Shown: positions 56,276 through 64,000 of the stretch, piece by piece | Layout of the letters: each line of letters opens with the position of its first letter | Position numbering within the stretch: the stretch's first letter is position 1 | Source: Tenebrionibacter intestinalis | GTDB lineage: Bacteria; Pseudomonadota; Gammaproteobacteria; Enterobacterales; Enterobacteriaceae | Reading direction: 5' to 3' | Length of the DNA: 64,000 nucleotides | Assembly (NCBI RefSeq): GCF_016632365.1 | Contig: NZ_JAEPBH010000012.1 | Coordinates: 312 to 64,311 of the forward strand | Program-made: the position numbers and the translations under genes | Notes under the pieces: model-generated | Databases searched by the model: none | What the model was told of the DNA's origin: nothing | The model's input: only the letters and a program-made list of their open reading frames with translations

Positions 56276-57379
56276 ATGAAAGGTCGTTGGGGCAATAACA
56301 TTCTCGCAGGCGCCGTGGTGGTTATGCTGGCCGCCTGCTCATCAAAACCGACCGATCGCGGACAGCGGTATAACGACGGAAAATTCAGCGAACCCTTTTC
56401 TCTGGTAAATCAGCCGCACGCGATGGGCGCGCCCATTAACGGCGGCGACTATTCTCGCCAGATAAGGGAGATTCGCAATGCTTCACCGCAGTTGTATCGC
56501 CGTCAGAGCAATATCTACAGCGCAGTGCAGGAATGGTTGCGCGCTGGCGGCGATACCCGCATGCTGAGCCGGTTTGGGCTGGATGCCTGGCAGATGGAGG
56601 GGACGGATAACTACGGCAACGTGCAGTTTACCGGCTACTATACGCCGATCGTTCAGGCGCGTTATACCCGCCAGGGGGCGTTCCAGTATCCTATTTATCG
56701 CATGCCGCGGACGCGCGGCCGCCTGCCGTCGCGCGCTGAGATATACGCAGGCGCGCTGAGCGACAGTGATGTGTTGGCCTATAGCAACTCGCTTATCGAT
56801 AATTTTATTATGGACGTGCAGGGCAGCGGCTATATTGATTTTGGCGATGGCCGCCCGCTTAGCTTTTTTAGCTATGCGGGCAAAAATGGTCGCGCCTACC
56901 GCAGTATTGGCAGGGTGCTGGTCGAACGCGGTGAAGTGAAGCTCGAAGATATGTCATTGCAGGCCATTCGCCACTGGGCGCAAACCCACAGCCCGGCGGA
57001 AGTGCGCGAGCTGCTGGAGCAAAACCCATCCTTTGTCTTCTTTCAGCCGAAACCGTTCTCGCCGGTGAAGGGGGCCAGCGCGGTGCCGTTGATTGACAGA
57101 GCGTCGGTCGCATCCGATCGCAGTATTGTGCCTGCGGGCACGACGCTGCTGGCGGAAGTGCCATTGCTGGACGGCAACGGCAAGTTTCGCGGTGAATATG
57201 AGCTGCGTGTGATGGTCGCGCTGGACGTGGGTGGGGCGATTAAGGGGCAGCATTTTGATATCTACCAGGGTATCGGCCCTGAAGCCGGGCACCGCGCTGG
57301 CTGGTATAATCACTATGGGCGCGTTTGGGTGTTGAAGGCCGCGCCGGGGGCCGCCAACCAGCTTTTGACCCGCCTGTAA
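56276..57379 (+). CDS. mltA: Membrane-bound lytic murein transglycosylase A
   Basis: Outer-membrane lipoprotein that cleaves peptidoglycan glycan strands with formation of 1,6-anhydro-muropeptides. 367 residues (E. coli 365). Signal peptide with lipobox LAAC and Cys21. The MltA fold is marked by VQFTGYYTPIVQARYTRQG, FIMDVQGSGYIDFGDGR and, in the 3D domain, VALDVGGAIKGQHFDIYQG, which carries the catalytic aspartate. It is divergent from the tRNA-fMet operon, as in E. coli, and its anhydro-muropeptide products feed the recycling route in which MurQ acts. Confidence 0.96.
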   Translation: MKGRWGNNILAGAVVVMLAACSSKPTDRGQRYNDGKFSEPFSLVNQPHAMGAPINGGDYSRQIREIRNASPQLYRRQSNIYSAVQEWLRAGGDTRMLSRFGLDAWQMEGTDNYGNVQFTGYYTPIVQARYTRQGAFQYPIYRMPRTRGRLPSRAEIYAGALSDSDVLAYSNSLIDNFIMDVQGSGYIDFGDGRPLSFFSYAGKNGRAYRSIGRVLVERGEVKLEDMSLQAIRHWAQTHSPAEVRELLEQNPSFVFFQPKPFSPVKGASAVPLIDRASVASDRSIVPAGTTLLAEVPLLDGNGKFRGEYELRVMVALDVGGAIKGQHFDIYQGIGPEAGHRAGWYNHYGRVWVLKAAPGAANQLLTRL

Positions 57380-57445
57380 GCCGCGTTCAGGTTTTATCCT
57401 GCGGGCCGAACTGTCGGCCCGCTCTGTTTTTTGAGGTTTTAAATT

Positions 57446-58255
57446 ATGGCAGTAGTTCTGAGCGATGCCTGGCAGCAGCGTTTTGGCGGTACGGCGCGCC
57501 TGTATGGTCGTGAGGCGTTGCAACTGTTTGCCGATGCGCATATCTGCGTTATTGGCATTGGCGGCGTGGGGAGCTGGGCGGCGGAGGCGCTGGCGCGTAC
57601 CGGCATCGGCGCTATCACGCTCATTGATATGGATGATGTTTGCATAACAAATACGAATCGCCAGATTCACGCGCTGCGGGAAACGGTGGGCCAGGCGAAA
57701 AGCGAGGTGATGGCGCAGCGTATCCGGGAGATTAACCCCGAGTGTCGCGTCACCGTTGTGGATGATTTTGTTAGCGTCGAGAATGTGGCTTCGCTGCTCA
57801 ATCAGGGATTTAGCTATGTGATTGACGCAATCGACAGTCTACGCCCTAAGGCGGCGCTGATCGCTTTTTGCCGTCGCAATAAGATCCCGCTGGTAACCAC
57901 CGGCGGCGCAGGCGGGCAGAACGATCCCGGGCAGATCCAGGTGGCGGATTTAGCGAAAACCATTCAGGATCCGCTGGCGGCGAAGCTGCGCGAGCGCCTG
58001 AAAAATGATTTTGGCGTGGTAAAGAACAGCAAAGGTAAGCTGGGCGTGGACTGCGTGTTTTCTACCGAAGCGCTGGTTTATCCGCAGGCGGATGGCTCCG
58101 TTTGCGCGGCGAAAAGCAGCGCTGAAGGGCCAAAGAGGATGGACTGTGCTTCCGGCTTCGGGGCCGCGACGATGGTTACCGCCACGTTCGGCTTTGTGGC
58201 GGTCTCGCATGCGCTGAAAAAAATGATGGCAAAAGCGGCGCGTGAGCGCGCCTGA
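57446..58255 (+). CDS. tcdA: tRNA threonylcarbamoyladenosine dehydratase
   Basis: E1-like enzyme that uses ATP to cyclise t6A37 of tRNA to ct6A. 269 residues (E. coli 268). The nucleotide-binding GIGGVGSWAAEALARTGIG starts near residue 33, and the adenylating arginine and aspartates follow in TLIDMDDVCITNTNRQIHA. KLGVDCVFSTEA and the C-terminal region are conserved. Works with CsdA and CsdE, whose genes are convergent 7 bp away; the cluster is the E. coli arrangement. Confidence 0.96.
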   Translation: MAVVLSDAWQQRFGGTARLYGREALQLFADAHICVIGIGGVGSWAAEALARTGIGAITLIDMDDVCITNTNRQIHALRETVGQAKSEVMAQRIREINPECRVTVVDDFVSVENVASLLNQGFSYVIDAIDSLRPKAALIAFCRRNKIPLVTTGGAGGQNDPGQIQVADLAKTIQDPLAAKLRERLKNDFGVVKNSKGKLGVDCVFSTEALVYPQADGSVCAAKSSAEGPKRMDCASGFGAATMVTATFGFVAVSHALKKMMAKAARERA

Positions 58256-58262
58256 GGTGGGG

Positions 58263-58703
58263 TTAACCTGCGGCGATGTCGCGCACTTTTTGCGCCAGCG
58301 CCGCCAGCCCCTGGCTTCGCGAGGCGCTAAGCTCCGCGCTCAGGCCAAGCTCGTCAAATAACGCCAGCGGATCGATTTGTTGCAGCATTTGCGGCGTTTT
58401 TCCCTCTATGGCGGTCAACAGCACTGCCAGCAGACCGCGCACAATACGGCCTTCGCTGTCGCCATAAAAATGTAGCCGTCCGTCGCGCTCAAGCGTATGA
58501 CCGAGCCAGACCCGGTTCTCGCAGCCGCGAATTTCATTGGCCTGCGTTTTGAACTCATCAGGCAGCGCAGGTAGCTGTTTGCCAAGTAGAATGAGCTGAC
58601 GATATTTTTCTTCCCACTGCTGTAGCGGCGCAAAGGCGCGACGCAGATCGTCGGCGGTAAGCGTCACGCCAAAGGGGTGCGCGGCGGCAAAAGCGTTGGT
58701 CAT
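58263..58703 (-). CDS. csdE: Cysteine desulfurase sulfur acceptor CsdE
   Basis: SufE-family protein that accepts the persulfide from CsdA and passes it on, to TcdA or Fe-S assembly. 146 residues (E. coli 147). The acceptor cysteine is Cys61 in [13 protein letters not shown], the SufE signature. It begins 2 bp after the csdA stop, so the two are co-transcribed. Convergent with tcdA. Confidence 0.96.
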   Translation of the reverse strand: MTNAFAAAHPFGVTLTADDLRRAFAPLQQWEEKYRQLILLGKQLPALPDEFKTQANEIRGCENRVWLGHTLERDGRLHFYGDSEGRIVRGLLAVLLTAIEGKTPQMLQQIDPLALFDELGLSAELSASRSQGLAALAQKVRDIAAG

Positions 58704-58705
58704 GT

Positions 58706-59911
58706 TTAATCTCCCAGCAGTTCCAGCGCCTGGTCAACGGCCTCAATCAGGCGCTCGACGTCTTCGCGTGTATTGTAGGGGGCAAATGAGGCGCGCAGCG
58801 TCCCGCTGACGCCCAGCGCCGCCAGCAGCGGCTGGGCGCAGTGCTGCCCTGCGCGCAGGGCGATGCCGGATTTTGCCAGCAGCGTTGCCATATCGCCGTG
58901 ATGGATATCGGCAAAGTCGAAAGCCAGCAGGCTTGCATTCTGGCAGCGAAAGCTGCGAAACCCTGGCCGTTTTGCCAGCGCGTCTTGCGCCAGCGTGGCA
59001 AGCCCACGGCTGTAATTCTCCGCCTGGGTCATATCCTGCTCCGCCAGCCACGCCAGCGCTGCGCTCAGGCCGATGACGCCCGCAATGTTAGGCGTACCAG
59101 CCTCAAAGCGATACGGCGGCGGCTGTAGGGTAAAGCCGCCAAATGAAACCTGTTCGATCATTTTACCGCCCCCAAGCCAGGCAGACATATCCGCCAGCAG
59201 TTCGGCCTTGCCGTACAGCGCGCCGATACCGGTAGGGCCATACAGTTTGTGTCCGGAAAATGCGTAAAAATCAATGTCAAGCAGGCGTACATCCGGCGCG
59301 CAGTGTACCGCGCCCTGTGCGCCGTCGATAACGACAAGCGTGCCGTTTGCGTGAGCAAGTTGTATCGCGCGAGCAATATCGGGGCAGCCGCCGGTAACGT
59401 TCGACATTTGCCCCAGCGCCAGCAGGCGCGTGCGCGCGTTGAGCAGCGCAGGTAGCTGTGAAATATCCGGCAGCCGGTCGCCGCCCAGCGGCAGTTTTAC
59501 CACGCGGGCGCCGGTTTGCTGCGCCACCATGAGCCAGGGAACCAGGTTGGCATGGTGTTCGGCCTCGCTGACGATAATTTCATCGTCTGCGGTTAAGCGC
59601 GGACGCGCCCAGCACTGGGCGACGATATTAAGGGCCTCGGTTGCGCCTTTTGTCCAGACAATTTCCTGCGCGCTTGCGGCGTTAAGCCATTGCGCCGCTG
59701 CGTCGCGGGCGGCTTCGTATTGGGCCGTCAGCCATTGTGCCGCGCCGTGTTGGCTGCGGTGTACGCTGCCTGTGTTCAGGGAGTAAAACTGCCTGCTGGC
59801 TTCGATAACCGCCAGCGGTTTAAGCGCCGTGGCGGCGCTGTCAAGGTAGACGCCAGCGTCGGCCAGCGCCGGAAACTGCTCGCGAAAGCGGGCGGGGTTG
59901 AAAGCTGTCAT
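58706..59911 (-). CDS. csdA: Cysteine desulfurase CsdA
   Basis: PLP-dependent class V aminotransferase that releases sulfur from cysteine or selenium from selenocysteine. 401 residues from ATG 59909-59911, the E. coli length; the longer frame has 36 extra residues without similarity. The PLP lysine is in [16 protein letters not shown] and the catalytic cysteine in [13 protein letters not shown], with the SufS-like (group II) loop. It heads the csdA-csdE operon and is divergent from ygdI. Confidence 0.96.
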   Translation of the reverse strand: MTAFNPARFREQFPALADAGVYLDSAATALKPLAVIEASRQFYSLNTGSVHRSQHGAAQWLTAQYEAARDAAAQWLNAASAQEIVWTKGATEALNIVAQCWARPRLTADDEIIVSEAEHHANLVPWLMVAQQTGARVVKLPLGGDRLPDISQLPALLNARTRLLALGQMSNVTGGCPDIARAIQLAHANGTLVVIDGAQGAVHCAPDVRLLDIDFYAFSGHKLYGPTGIGALYGKAELLADMSAWLGGGKMIEQVSFGGFTLQPPPYRFEAGTPNIAGVIGLSAALAWLAEQDMTQAENYSRGLATLAQDALAKRPGFRSFRCQNASLLAFDFADIHHGDMATLLAKSGIALRAGQHCAQPLLAALGVSGTLRASFAPYNTREDVERLIEAVDQALELLGD

Positions 59912-60107
59912 GTTTTTCCTCGCGTCAGTATTGGGATCGTGACGCATTTCTTTACGTGGTACAAGCGTTTCAGGGAAGAGAACGTCAGAGGCCCTGCCCG
60001 CGCAGTGGAAATTGCGCAAAAGCGGATTATGCTAAATATCAACGGGTTCATATTTCAGCCTGTTAGCAGGTCTAATGTTATCAACATTAAACGCTACAAG
60101 GAGACAA

Positions 60108-60332
60108 ATGATGAAGATTGTTGCTTTGATGGGTGCCGGTATTATGGCCTTTACGCTTACCGCCTGCTCCGGGCCTAACTATGTTATGCATACTAACGAT
60201 GGCCGTTCAATTGTCTCTGCGGGAAAACCAAAGACCGACAGCGAAACCGGCATGATTAAGTATAAAGATGCCAACGGCAATAAACAGCAAATTAACCGCG
60301 CTGATGTGAAAGAGATGGTTGCAATAGAGTGA
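60108..60332 (+). CDS. ygdI: DUF903 lipoprotein YgdI
   Basis: 74 residues when started at the first of two adjacent ATGs (60108 and 60111), after AAGGAG. Lipobox LTAC with Cys20. The DUF903 domain reads YVMHTNDGRSIVSAGKPKTD, then GMIKYKDANGNKQQINRADV. Function unknown; a paralogue of YgdR. It is convergent with the GcvB RNA, whose terminator begins about 10 bp past its stop, so readthrough on either side could be antisense. Confidence 0.95.
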   Translation: MMKIVALMGAGIMAFTLTACSGPNYVMHTNDGRSIVSAGKPKTDSETGMIKYKDANGNKQQINRADVKEMVAIE

Positions 60333-60341
60333 CAGGCAGGC

Positions 60342-60542
60342 AAAAAAAAGCACCGCTTTAGCGGTGCTACATTAATCACTATGGACAGACAGGGTAAATG
60401 TACAGTAAGTGAAAACGGCAGTTAACTGCCCGGGCCTGAATGACAGACCCAATGCAAACACAACAACACAACAACACAACATCACAACCGTAAGCCAAAA
60501 GCTCCGACAGGTCAGAAAACTTTTCGTTCCGGCTCAGGAAGT
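60342..60542 (-). ncRNA. gcvB: Small regulatory RNA GcvB
   Basis: About 201 nt on the minus strand. It opens ACTTCCTGAGCCGGAACGAA and contains the G/U-rich seed region R1 (repeated TGTTGTG between about 60447 and 60485), the segment opposite TGGACAGACAGGG (60380-60394), and the final stem GCACCGCTAAAGCGGTGC followed by eight T's (60342-60367). All match E. coli GcvB in order. It is Hfq-dependent and represses many amino acid and peptide transporter mRNAs, and is activated by GcvA. It is divergent from gcvA, as in E. coli. The stretch before the final stem is rearranged relative to E. coli. Confidence 0.96.
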
Positions 60543-60668
60543 GGCGCCACTATAGGTATTTACTGGTGTATGCTCAACGGACAATTTATAATGTCTCGGA
60601 TAAAAAAAACTAATAGGTGATAATTGTTGCCTGTTTGTTGTTTTCCTTAACGTTTAGCCTATACATCC

Positions 60669-61586
60669 ATGTCCAAGCGATTGCCGCCTTTAAATGCGTT
60701 ACGTGTTTTTGATGCCGCTGCCCGCCATCTGAGTTTTACCCGTGCGGCTGAAGAACTCTTTGTTACTCAGGCTGCGGTCAGCCACCAGATCAAGTCGCTT
60801 GAAGATTTCCTGGGGCTTAAGCTTTTTCGCCGCCGCAACCGTTCGCTGCTGTTGACTGAAGAAGGGCAAAGTTATTTCCTTGATATCAAAGAGATTTTTT
60901 CCCAATTAACGGAAGCTACGCGTAAGCTCCAGGCGCGCAGCGCCAAAGGGGCGCTTACCGTGAGCCTGTTACCCAGTTTTGCGATACAGTGGCTTGTGCC
61001 GAGGCTGTCGAGCTTTAACGCCGAGTGGCCAGGCATCGACGTACGTATTCAGGCTGTCGATCGTGAAGAAGAAAAATTGACCGACGACGTGGACGTGGCG
61101 ATTTTTTATGGCCGTGGCAACTGGCCGGGGCTGCGGGTAGAAAAGCTGTACGCGGAATATCTCCTGCCGGTTTGTTCGCCTGTGCTGCTGACGGGCGAAA
61201 AAGCGCTGAAGCTGCCGGAAGATCTGGCGCGCCACACGTTGTTGCATGATGCTTCGCGTCGCGACTGGCAGGCCTATACGCGCCAGTTGGGGCTTAATGC
61301 TATTAATGTGCAGCAGGGTCCTATCTTTAGCCACAGCGCGATGGTGCTTCAGGCGGCTATCCACGGGCAGGGCGTAGCGCTGGCGAATAACGTTATGGCG
61401 CAGTCGGAAATTGAGGCCGGGCGTCTGGTCTGCCCGTTTAACGATGTGCTGGTAAGCAAAAACGCTTTTTATCTGGTTTGTCATGACAGCCAGGCAGAAC
61501 TGGGTAAAATAGCTGCTTTCCGGCAATGGATTCTGGCGAAGGCGGCCAGTGAACAAGAAAAATTTCGCTTTCGCTATGAGCAATGA
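60669..61586 (+). CDS. gcvA: Glycine cleavage system transcriptional activator
   Basis: LysR-type regulator of gcvTHP and of the divergent gcvB; activates with glycine and represses with purines and GcvR. 305 residues, as in E. coli. The helix-turn-helix is MSKRLPPLNALRVFDAAARH followed by LSFTRAAEELFVTQAAVSHQIKSLE. The effector domain is strongly conserved (SLLPSFAIQWLVPRLSSFN). The about 125-bp interval to gcvB should hold the GcvA site and both promoters. The short ygdD gene follows after 45 bp. Confidence 0.96.
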   Translation: MSKRLPPLNALRVFDAAARHLSFTRAAEELFVTQAAVSHQIKSLEDFLGLKLFRRRNRSLLLTEEGQSYFLDIKEIFSQLTEATRKLQARSAKGALTVSLLPSFAIQWLVPRLSSFNAEWPGIDVRIQAVDREEEKLTDDVDVAIFYGRGNWPGLRVEKLYAEYLLPVCSPVLLTGEKALKLPEDLARHTLLHDASRRDWQAYTRQLGLNAINVQQGPIFSHSAMVLQAAIHGQGVALANNVMAQSEIEAGRLVCPFNDVLVSKNAFYLVCHDSQAELGKIAAFRQWILAKAASEQEKFRFRYEQ

Positions 61587-61631
61587 TTCACGCCATGCGC
61601 GCAACAGGTGCGCAATAATCAGGATTGCATA

Positions 61632-62027
61632 ATGACCAGCCGTTTTATGTTTATTTTTGCCGCTATCAGCGGTTTTATTTTTGTCGCGTTAGGCGCGTTT
61701 GGCGCGCACGTGCTGAGTAAATCGCTGGGCGTGATGGAGATGGGGTGGATACAGACCGGCCTGGAATATCAGGCTTTCCATACGCTTGCTATTTTTGGGC
61801 TGGCCGTTGCGATGCAGCGCCGTATCAGCATCTGGTTTTACTGGAGCAGCGTGTTGCTGGCATTGGGCACGGTACTGTTTAGCGGCAGTCTGTATTGTCT
61901 GGCGCTTTCCCATTTGCGCCTGTGGGCCTACGTTACGCCGGTAGGCGGCGTAAGTTTCCTCGCAGGCTGGGTTTTAATGCTGATTGGCGCGTTGCGTCTG
62001 AAACGAAAAGGTGTTGTGCATGAATAA
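61632..62027 (+). CDS. ygdD: DUF423 inner-membrane protein YgdD
   Basis: 131 residues from ATG 61632, the E. coli length; an upstream in-frame start has no similarity. Four hydrophobic helices, including [38 protein letters not shown] and [19 protein letters not shown], mark the DUF423 family. It is an inner-membrane protein of unknown function. The rlmM start overlaps its end by 8 bp (ATG 62020 before the TAA at 62025-62027), so the two are co-transcribed. Confidence 0.95.
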   Translation: MTSRFMFIFAAISGFIFVALGAFGAHVLSKSLGVMEMGWIQTGLEYQAFHTLAIFGLAVAMQRRISIWFYWSSVLLALGTVLFSGSLYCLALSHLRLWAYVTPVGGVSFLAGWVLMLIGALRLKRKGVVHE

Positions 62028-63123
62028 TAAGGTGATCCTTTACTGCCGCCAGGGATTTGAAAAAGAGTGTGCGGCGGAAATCACCGATAAGGCGGCACAG
62101 CAGGGGGTTTTTGGTTTTGCCCGCGTTAAGGACAACAGCGGATATGTTATTTTTGAGTGCTATCAGCCAGAAGAGGCGGACAAGCTTGCCAGAGCGCTAC
62201 CGTTTAGTACGCTGATTTTCGCCCGTCAGATGTTTGTGGCCGGGGAATTACTGAAGGACTTGCCGGCGCACGATCGCATTACGTCGGTGGTGGGGATGCT
62301 TCAGGGCGTCGTGGAAAAAGGCGGCGAGCTGCGTGTGGAAGTCGCGGACACTAACGAAAGCAAAGAGTTAATGAAGTTTTGCCGAAAATTTACCGTGCCG
62401 CTGCGCGCTGCGCTGCGTGAGGCTGGCGTTTTGACGCGTTATGAAACGGCAAAGCGGCCGGTGATTCACGTTTTCTTTGTTGCGCCGGGGTGTTGTTATA
62501 CCGGCTATTCGTACACTAATAATAACTCGCCTTATTATATGGGCATTGCGCGCCTGAAGTTTCCGGCAGATGCGCCAAGCCGCTCTACGCTTAAGCTGGA
62601 AGAGGCGTTTCACGTTTTTATCCCGGCGGATGAATGGGAGGAGCGGCTGGCAAACGGCATGTATGCCGTGGATCTCGGCGCCTGTCCCGGAGGCTGGACC
62701 TATCAGCTTGTTAAACGCAACATGTGGGTATATTCCGTTGACAATGGCCCGATGGCGCAAAGCCTGATGGATACCGGCCAGGTCACCTGGCTGCGTGAAG
62801 ACGGGTTCCGGTATCGGCCGGATCGCAACAATATTTCGTGGATGGTATGCGATATGGTGGAAAAACCGGCGAAAGTGGCCGCGCTTATGGCTCAGTGGCT
62901 GGTTAACGGCTGGTGCCGCGAGACAATTTTCAACCTTAAGCTGCCGATGAAAAAGCGCTACGAAGAGGTATCGCAGAATCTGGCGCAGATCAGAGAAAAG
63001 CTGGATGCAAACGGCGTTAACGCGCAGATACAGGCGCGCCAGCTATACCACGATCGTGAAGAGGTTACCGTGCATGTGCGGCGCATCTGGGCTGCGCTGG
63101 GCGGGCGGCGCGATGAACGTTAA
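62020..63123 (+). CDS. rlmM: 23S rRNA 2'-O-ribose C2498 methyltransferase
   Basis: Methylates the ribose of C2498 of 23S rRNA using S-adenosylmethionine. 367 residues from ATG 62020 (E. coli 366). An N-terminal THUMP-like RNA-binding part ([16 protein letters not shown]) precedes the Rossmann-fold methyltransferase, with the SAM motif [20 protein letters not shown] and a KDKE-type set of catalytic residues around [15 protein letters not shown]. Its stop overlaps the stop of convergent xni by 2-3 bp. In E. coli the fuc genes lie between rlmM and xni; here they do not. Confidence 0.97.
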   Translation: MNNKVILYCRQGFEKECAAEITDKAAQQGVFGFARVKDNSGYVIFECYQPEEADKLARALPFSTLIFARQMFVAGELLKDLPAHDRITSVVGMLQGVVEKGGELRVEVADTNESKELMKFCRKFTVPLRAALREAGVLTRYETAKRPVIHVFFVAPGCCYTGYSYTNNNSPYYMGIARLKFPADAPSRSTLKLEEAFHVFIPADEWEERLANGMYAVDLGACPGGWTYQLVKRNMWVYSVDNGPMAQSLMDTGQVTWLREDGFRYRPDRNNISWMVCDMVEKPAKVAALMAQWLVNGWCRETIFNLKLPMKKRYEEVSQNLAQIREKLDANGVNAQIQARQLYHDREEVTVHVRRIWAALGGRRDER

Positions 63124-63875
63124 CAGGCCAGGCGCAGTTGCTGAAGATTGCCGTTAAGCCTGAGTGTGGTTTGTAGCCGCGATACATCGCGGCTGATAAA
63201 GGCCAGTTCACGCTGTTGCGCCAGTTTTGTACGCCACTTTGCCGGGATATCGCTCAGGTTTTCATACAGCGTTTCCAGCGTCTGATACTGACGAATGAGC
63301 GGCGCGGCGCTTTTGCCGCCAATACCCGGCACCCCGGGTATTTTGCTGCTGCTGATCCCTGCAAGCCCCCAGTAGTCGGGCAACTGTTGCGCCTGTACGC
63401 CGAATTCCGCTTCCACAAAGGGCATGTCCAGCCAGCGTTTTTGAAAATAATCGCGCAGGCGAATGCGCGCAGAAAGGAGCTGGCAATAGCCTTTGTCAGT
63501 AGAAACCAGCGTGACGTCAACGCCCGCTTCGGCAACCCGCGTCGCCAGCGTGGCCGCCAGGTCGTCCGCTTCTTCTCCCGGCGTTGACCAGCACTGTACT
63601 CCACGCCTGATAAATGCCTCGCGCAGCGCGGGAAGTTCCTGTATTAACGTCTGCGGCGCAGGCGCCCGGCCTGCTTTATAGTCGGGAAGCCGCTGATGCC
63701 GCCAGCCGTGGTGACGGGCGGCATCGTCGAAGACGGCCACCGCATGGGTGGGCCGGCTGTGCGTAATTAATTGTTCCAGCGCCCCCAGACAGCCCTGTCT
63801 GCATGGCGAACCCTGCACAGCGTGAATACGCCGAATCAGATTTAAAGCATCCACAATTAATAGATGTGCCGCCAT
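63120..63875 (-). CDS. xni: Flap endonuclease Xni (ExoIX)
   Basis: FEN-family flap endonuclease, related to the 5' nuclease domain of DNA polymerase I but lacking part of the metal-binding set. 251 residues, as in E. coli. Metal site residues are visible in [19 protein letters not shown] (Asp near residue 9), VAVFDDAA, and [39 protein letters not shown] is the helix-hairpin-helix DNA-binding part. It is convergent with rlmM. The next expected gene to the right, ygdH/ppnN, would lie outside the window. Confidence 0.95.
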   Translation of the reverse strand: MAAHLLIVDALNLIRRIHAVQGSPCRQGCLGALEQLITHSRPTHAVAVFDDAARHHGWRHQRLPDYKAGRAPAPQTLIQELPALREAFIRRGVQCWSTPGEEADDLAATLATRVAEAGVDVTLVSTDKGYCQLLSARIRLRDYFQKRWLDMPFVEAEFGVQAQQLPDYWGLAGISSSKIPGVPGIGGKSAAPLIRQYQTLETLYENLSDIPAKWRTKLAQQRELAFISRDVSRLQTTLRLNGNLQQLRLAC

Positions 63876-63894
63876 CTCTTACCCTCCTTAAACG

Positions 63895-63926
63895 CTGAAG
63901 GTATTTTGTCATTTTTATACCTTCAG
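63895..63926. repeat. Inverted repeat in the xni leader
   Basis: Perfect 10-bp arms CTGAAGGTAT/ATACCTTCAG (63895-63904, 63917-63926) about 20 bp upstream of the xni start on the minus strand. It could be a leader hairpin or operator. The rest of the right edge (63927-64000) shows no gene. Confidence 0.4.
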
Positions 63927-64000
63927 GGACAGAAATACTACTTATGTGGTTAATTTCCTGCATTTATGGTTTCACAGCGCCTGGTATTGAGGTTAAATAA

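Noticed and set aside
63676..63963. Minus-strand frame upstream of and overlapping xni
   Set aside because: It overlaps the xni start in another frame and has no similarity.

Overview
This window is chromosomal DNA of a gamma-proteobacterium of the order Enterobacterales, most probably family Enterobacteriaceae. From about 22.3 kb to the right end the gene order is almost that of the Escherichia coli 63-64 min region: lysR-lysA-galR-omr-aas-lplT-tas-ygdR-ygdQ-mutH-DARS2-rppH-ptsP-lgt-thyA-ppdA-ppdB-ygdB-ppdC-recC-ptrA-recB-recD-argA-amiC-tRNA(fMet)-mltA-tcdA-csdE-csdA-ygdI-gcvB-gcvA-ygdD-rlmM-xni. The proteins are close to, but clearly not identical with, their E. coli counterparts, and the DNA is GC-rich. 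The genus cannot be fixed by eye. The fuc genes that separate rlmM from xni in E. coli are absent, and two initiator tRNA genes replace the three of E. coli.

Layout. 0-2.1 kb is a mobile-element and polymorphic-toxin graveyard: an S-type-pyocin-like toxin tail with its immunity gene, a second copy of the same linker running off the left edge into an IS481/IS3-like transposase tail, and an IS66 transposase remnant. 2.1-6.3 kb is a probable porin-DUF2057-murQ-murP operon for N-acetylmuramic acid use. 6.3-9.4 kb is decayed DNA (a frameshifted semialdehyde dehydrogenase remnant), an orphan LysR-type regulator and the first copy of an intergenic hairpin repeat. 9.4-11.8 kb is a divergent TetR regulator / 14-TM MFS exporter pair around a perfect operator-like palindrome. 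11.9-22 kb is a complete trans-4-hydroxy-L-proline catabolic cluster. 22.3-64 kb is the conserved backbone described above.

How the genes work together. In the hydroxyproline cluster a permease imports the substrate, an epimerase makes the D-isomer, a three-subunit flavin/iron-sulfur dehydrogenase oxidises it, a DapA-like deaminase converts the pyrroline to alpha-ketoglutarate semialdehyde, and an aldehyde dehydrogenase yields alpha-ketoglutarate; a PAS-AraC regulator sits at the divergent promoter. Backbone pairs include aas/lplT (lysophospholipid repair), lgt with several lipoproteins, ppdA-ppdB-ygdB-ppdC (minor pseudopilins), recC-ptrA-recB-recD (RecBCD), tcdA-csdE-csdA (ct6A formation on tRNA and sulfur transfer), and gcvA/GcvB.

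Non-coding features recognised from sequence are the sRNAs OmrB-like and GcvB, two tRNA(fMet), a DARS2-like cluster of DnaA boxes, tandem ARG boxes at argA, a GalR operator at galR, and a family of about 162-bp multi-hairpin repeats (four full copies, two in exact tandem, one supplying the recC stop codon). The least explained items are this repeat family, the porin/DUF2057/murQP association, the toxin cassette at the left edge and a variant initiator tRNA anticodon stem.
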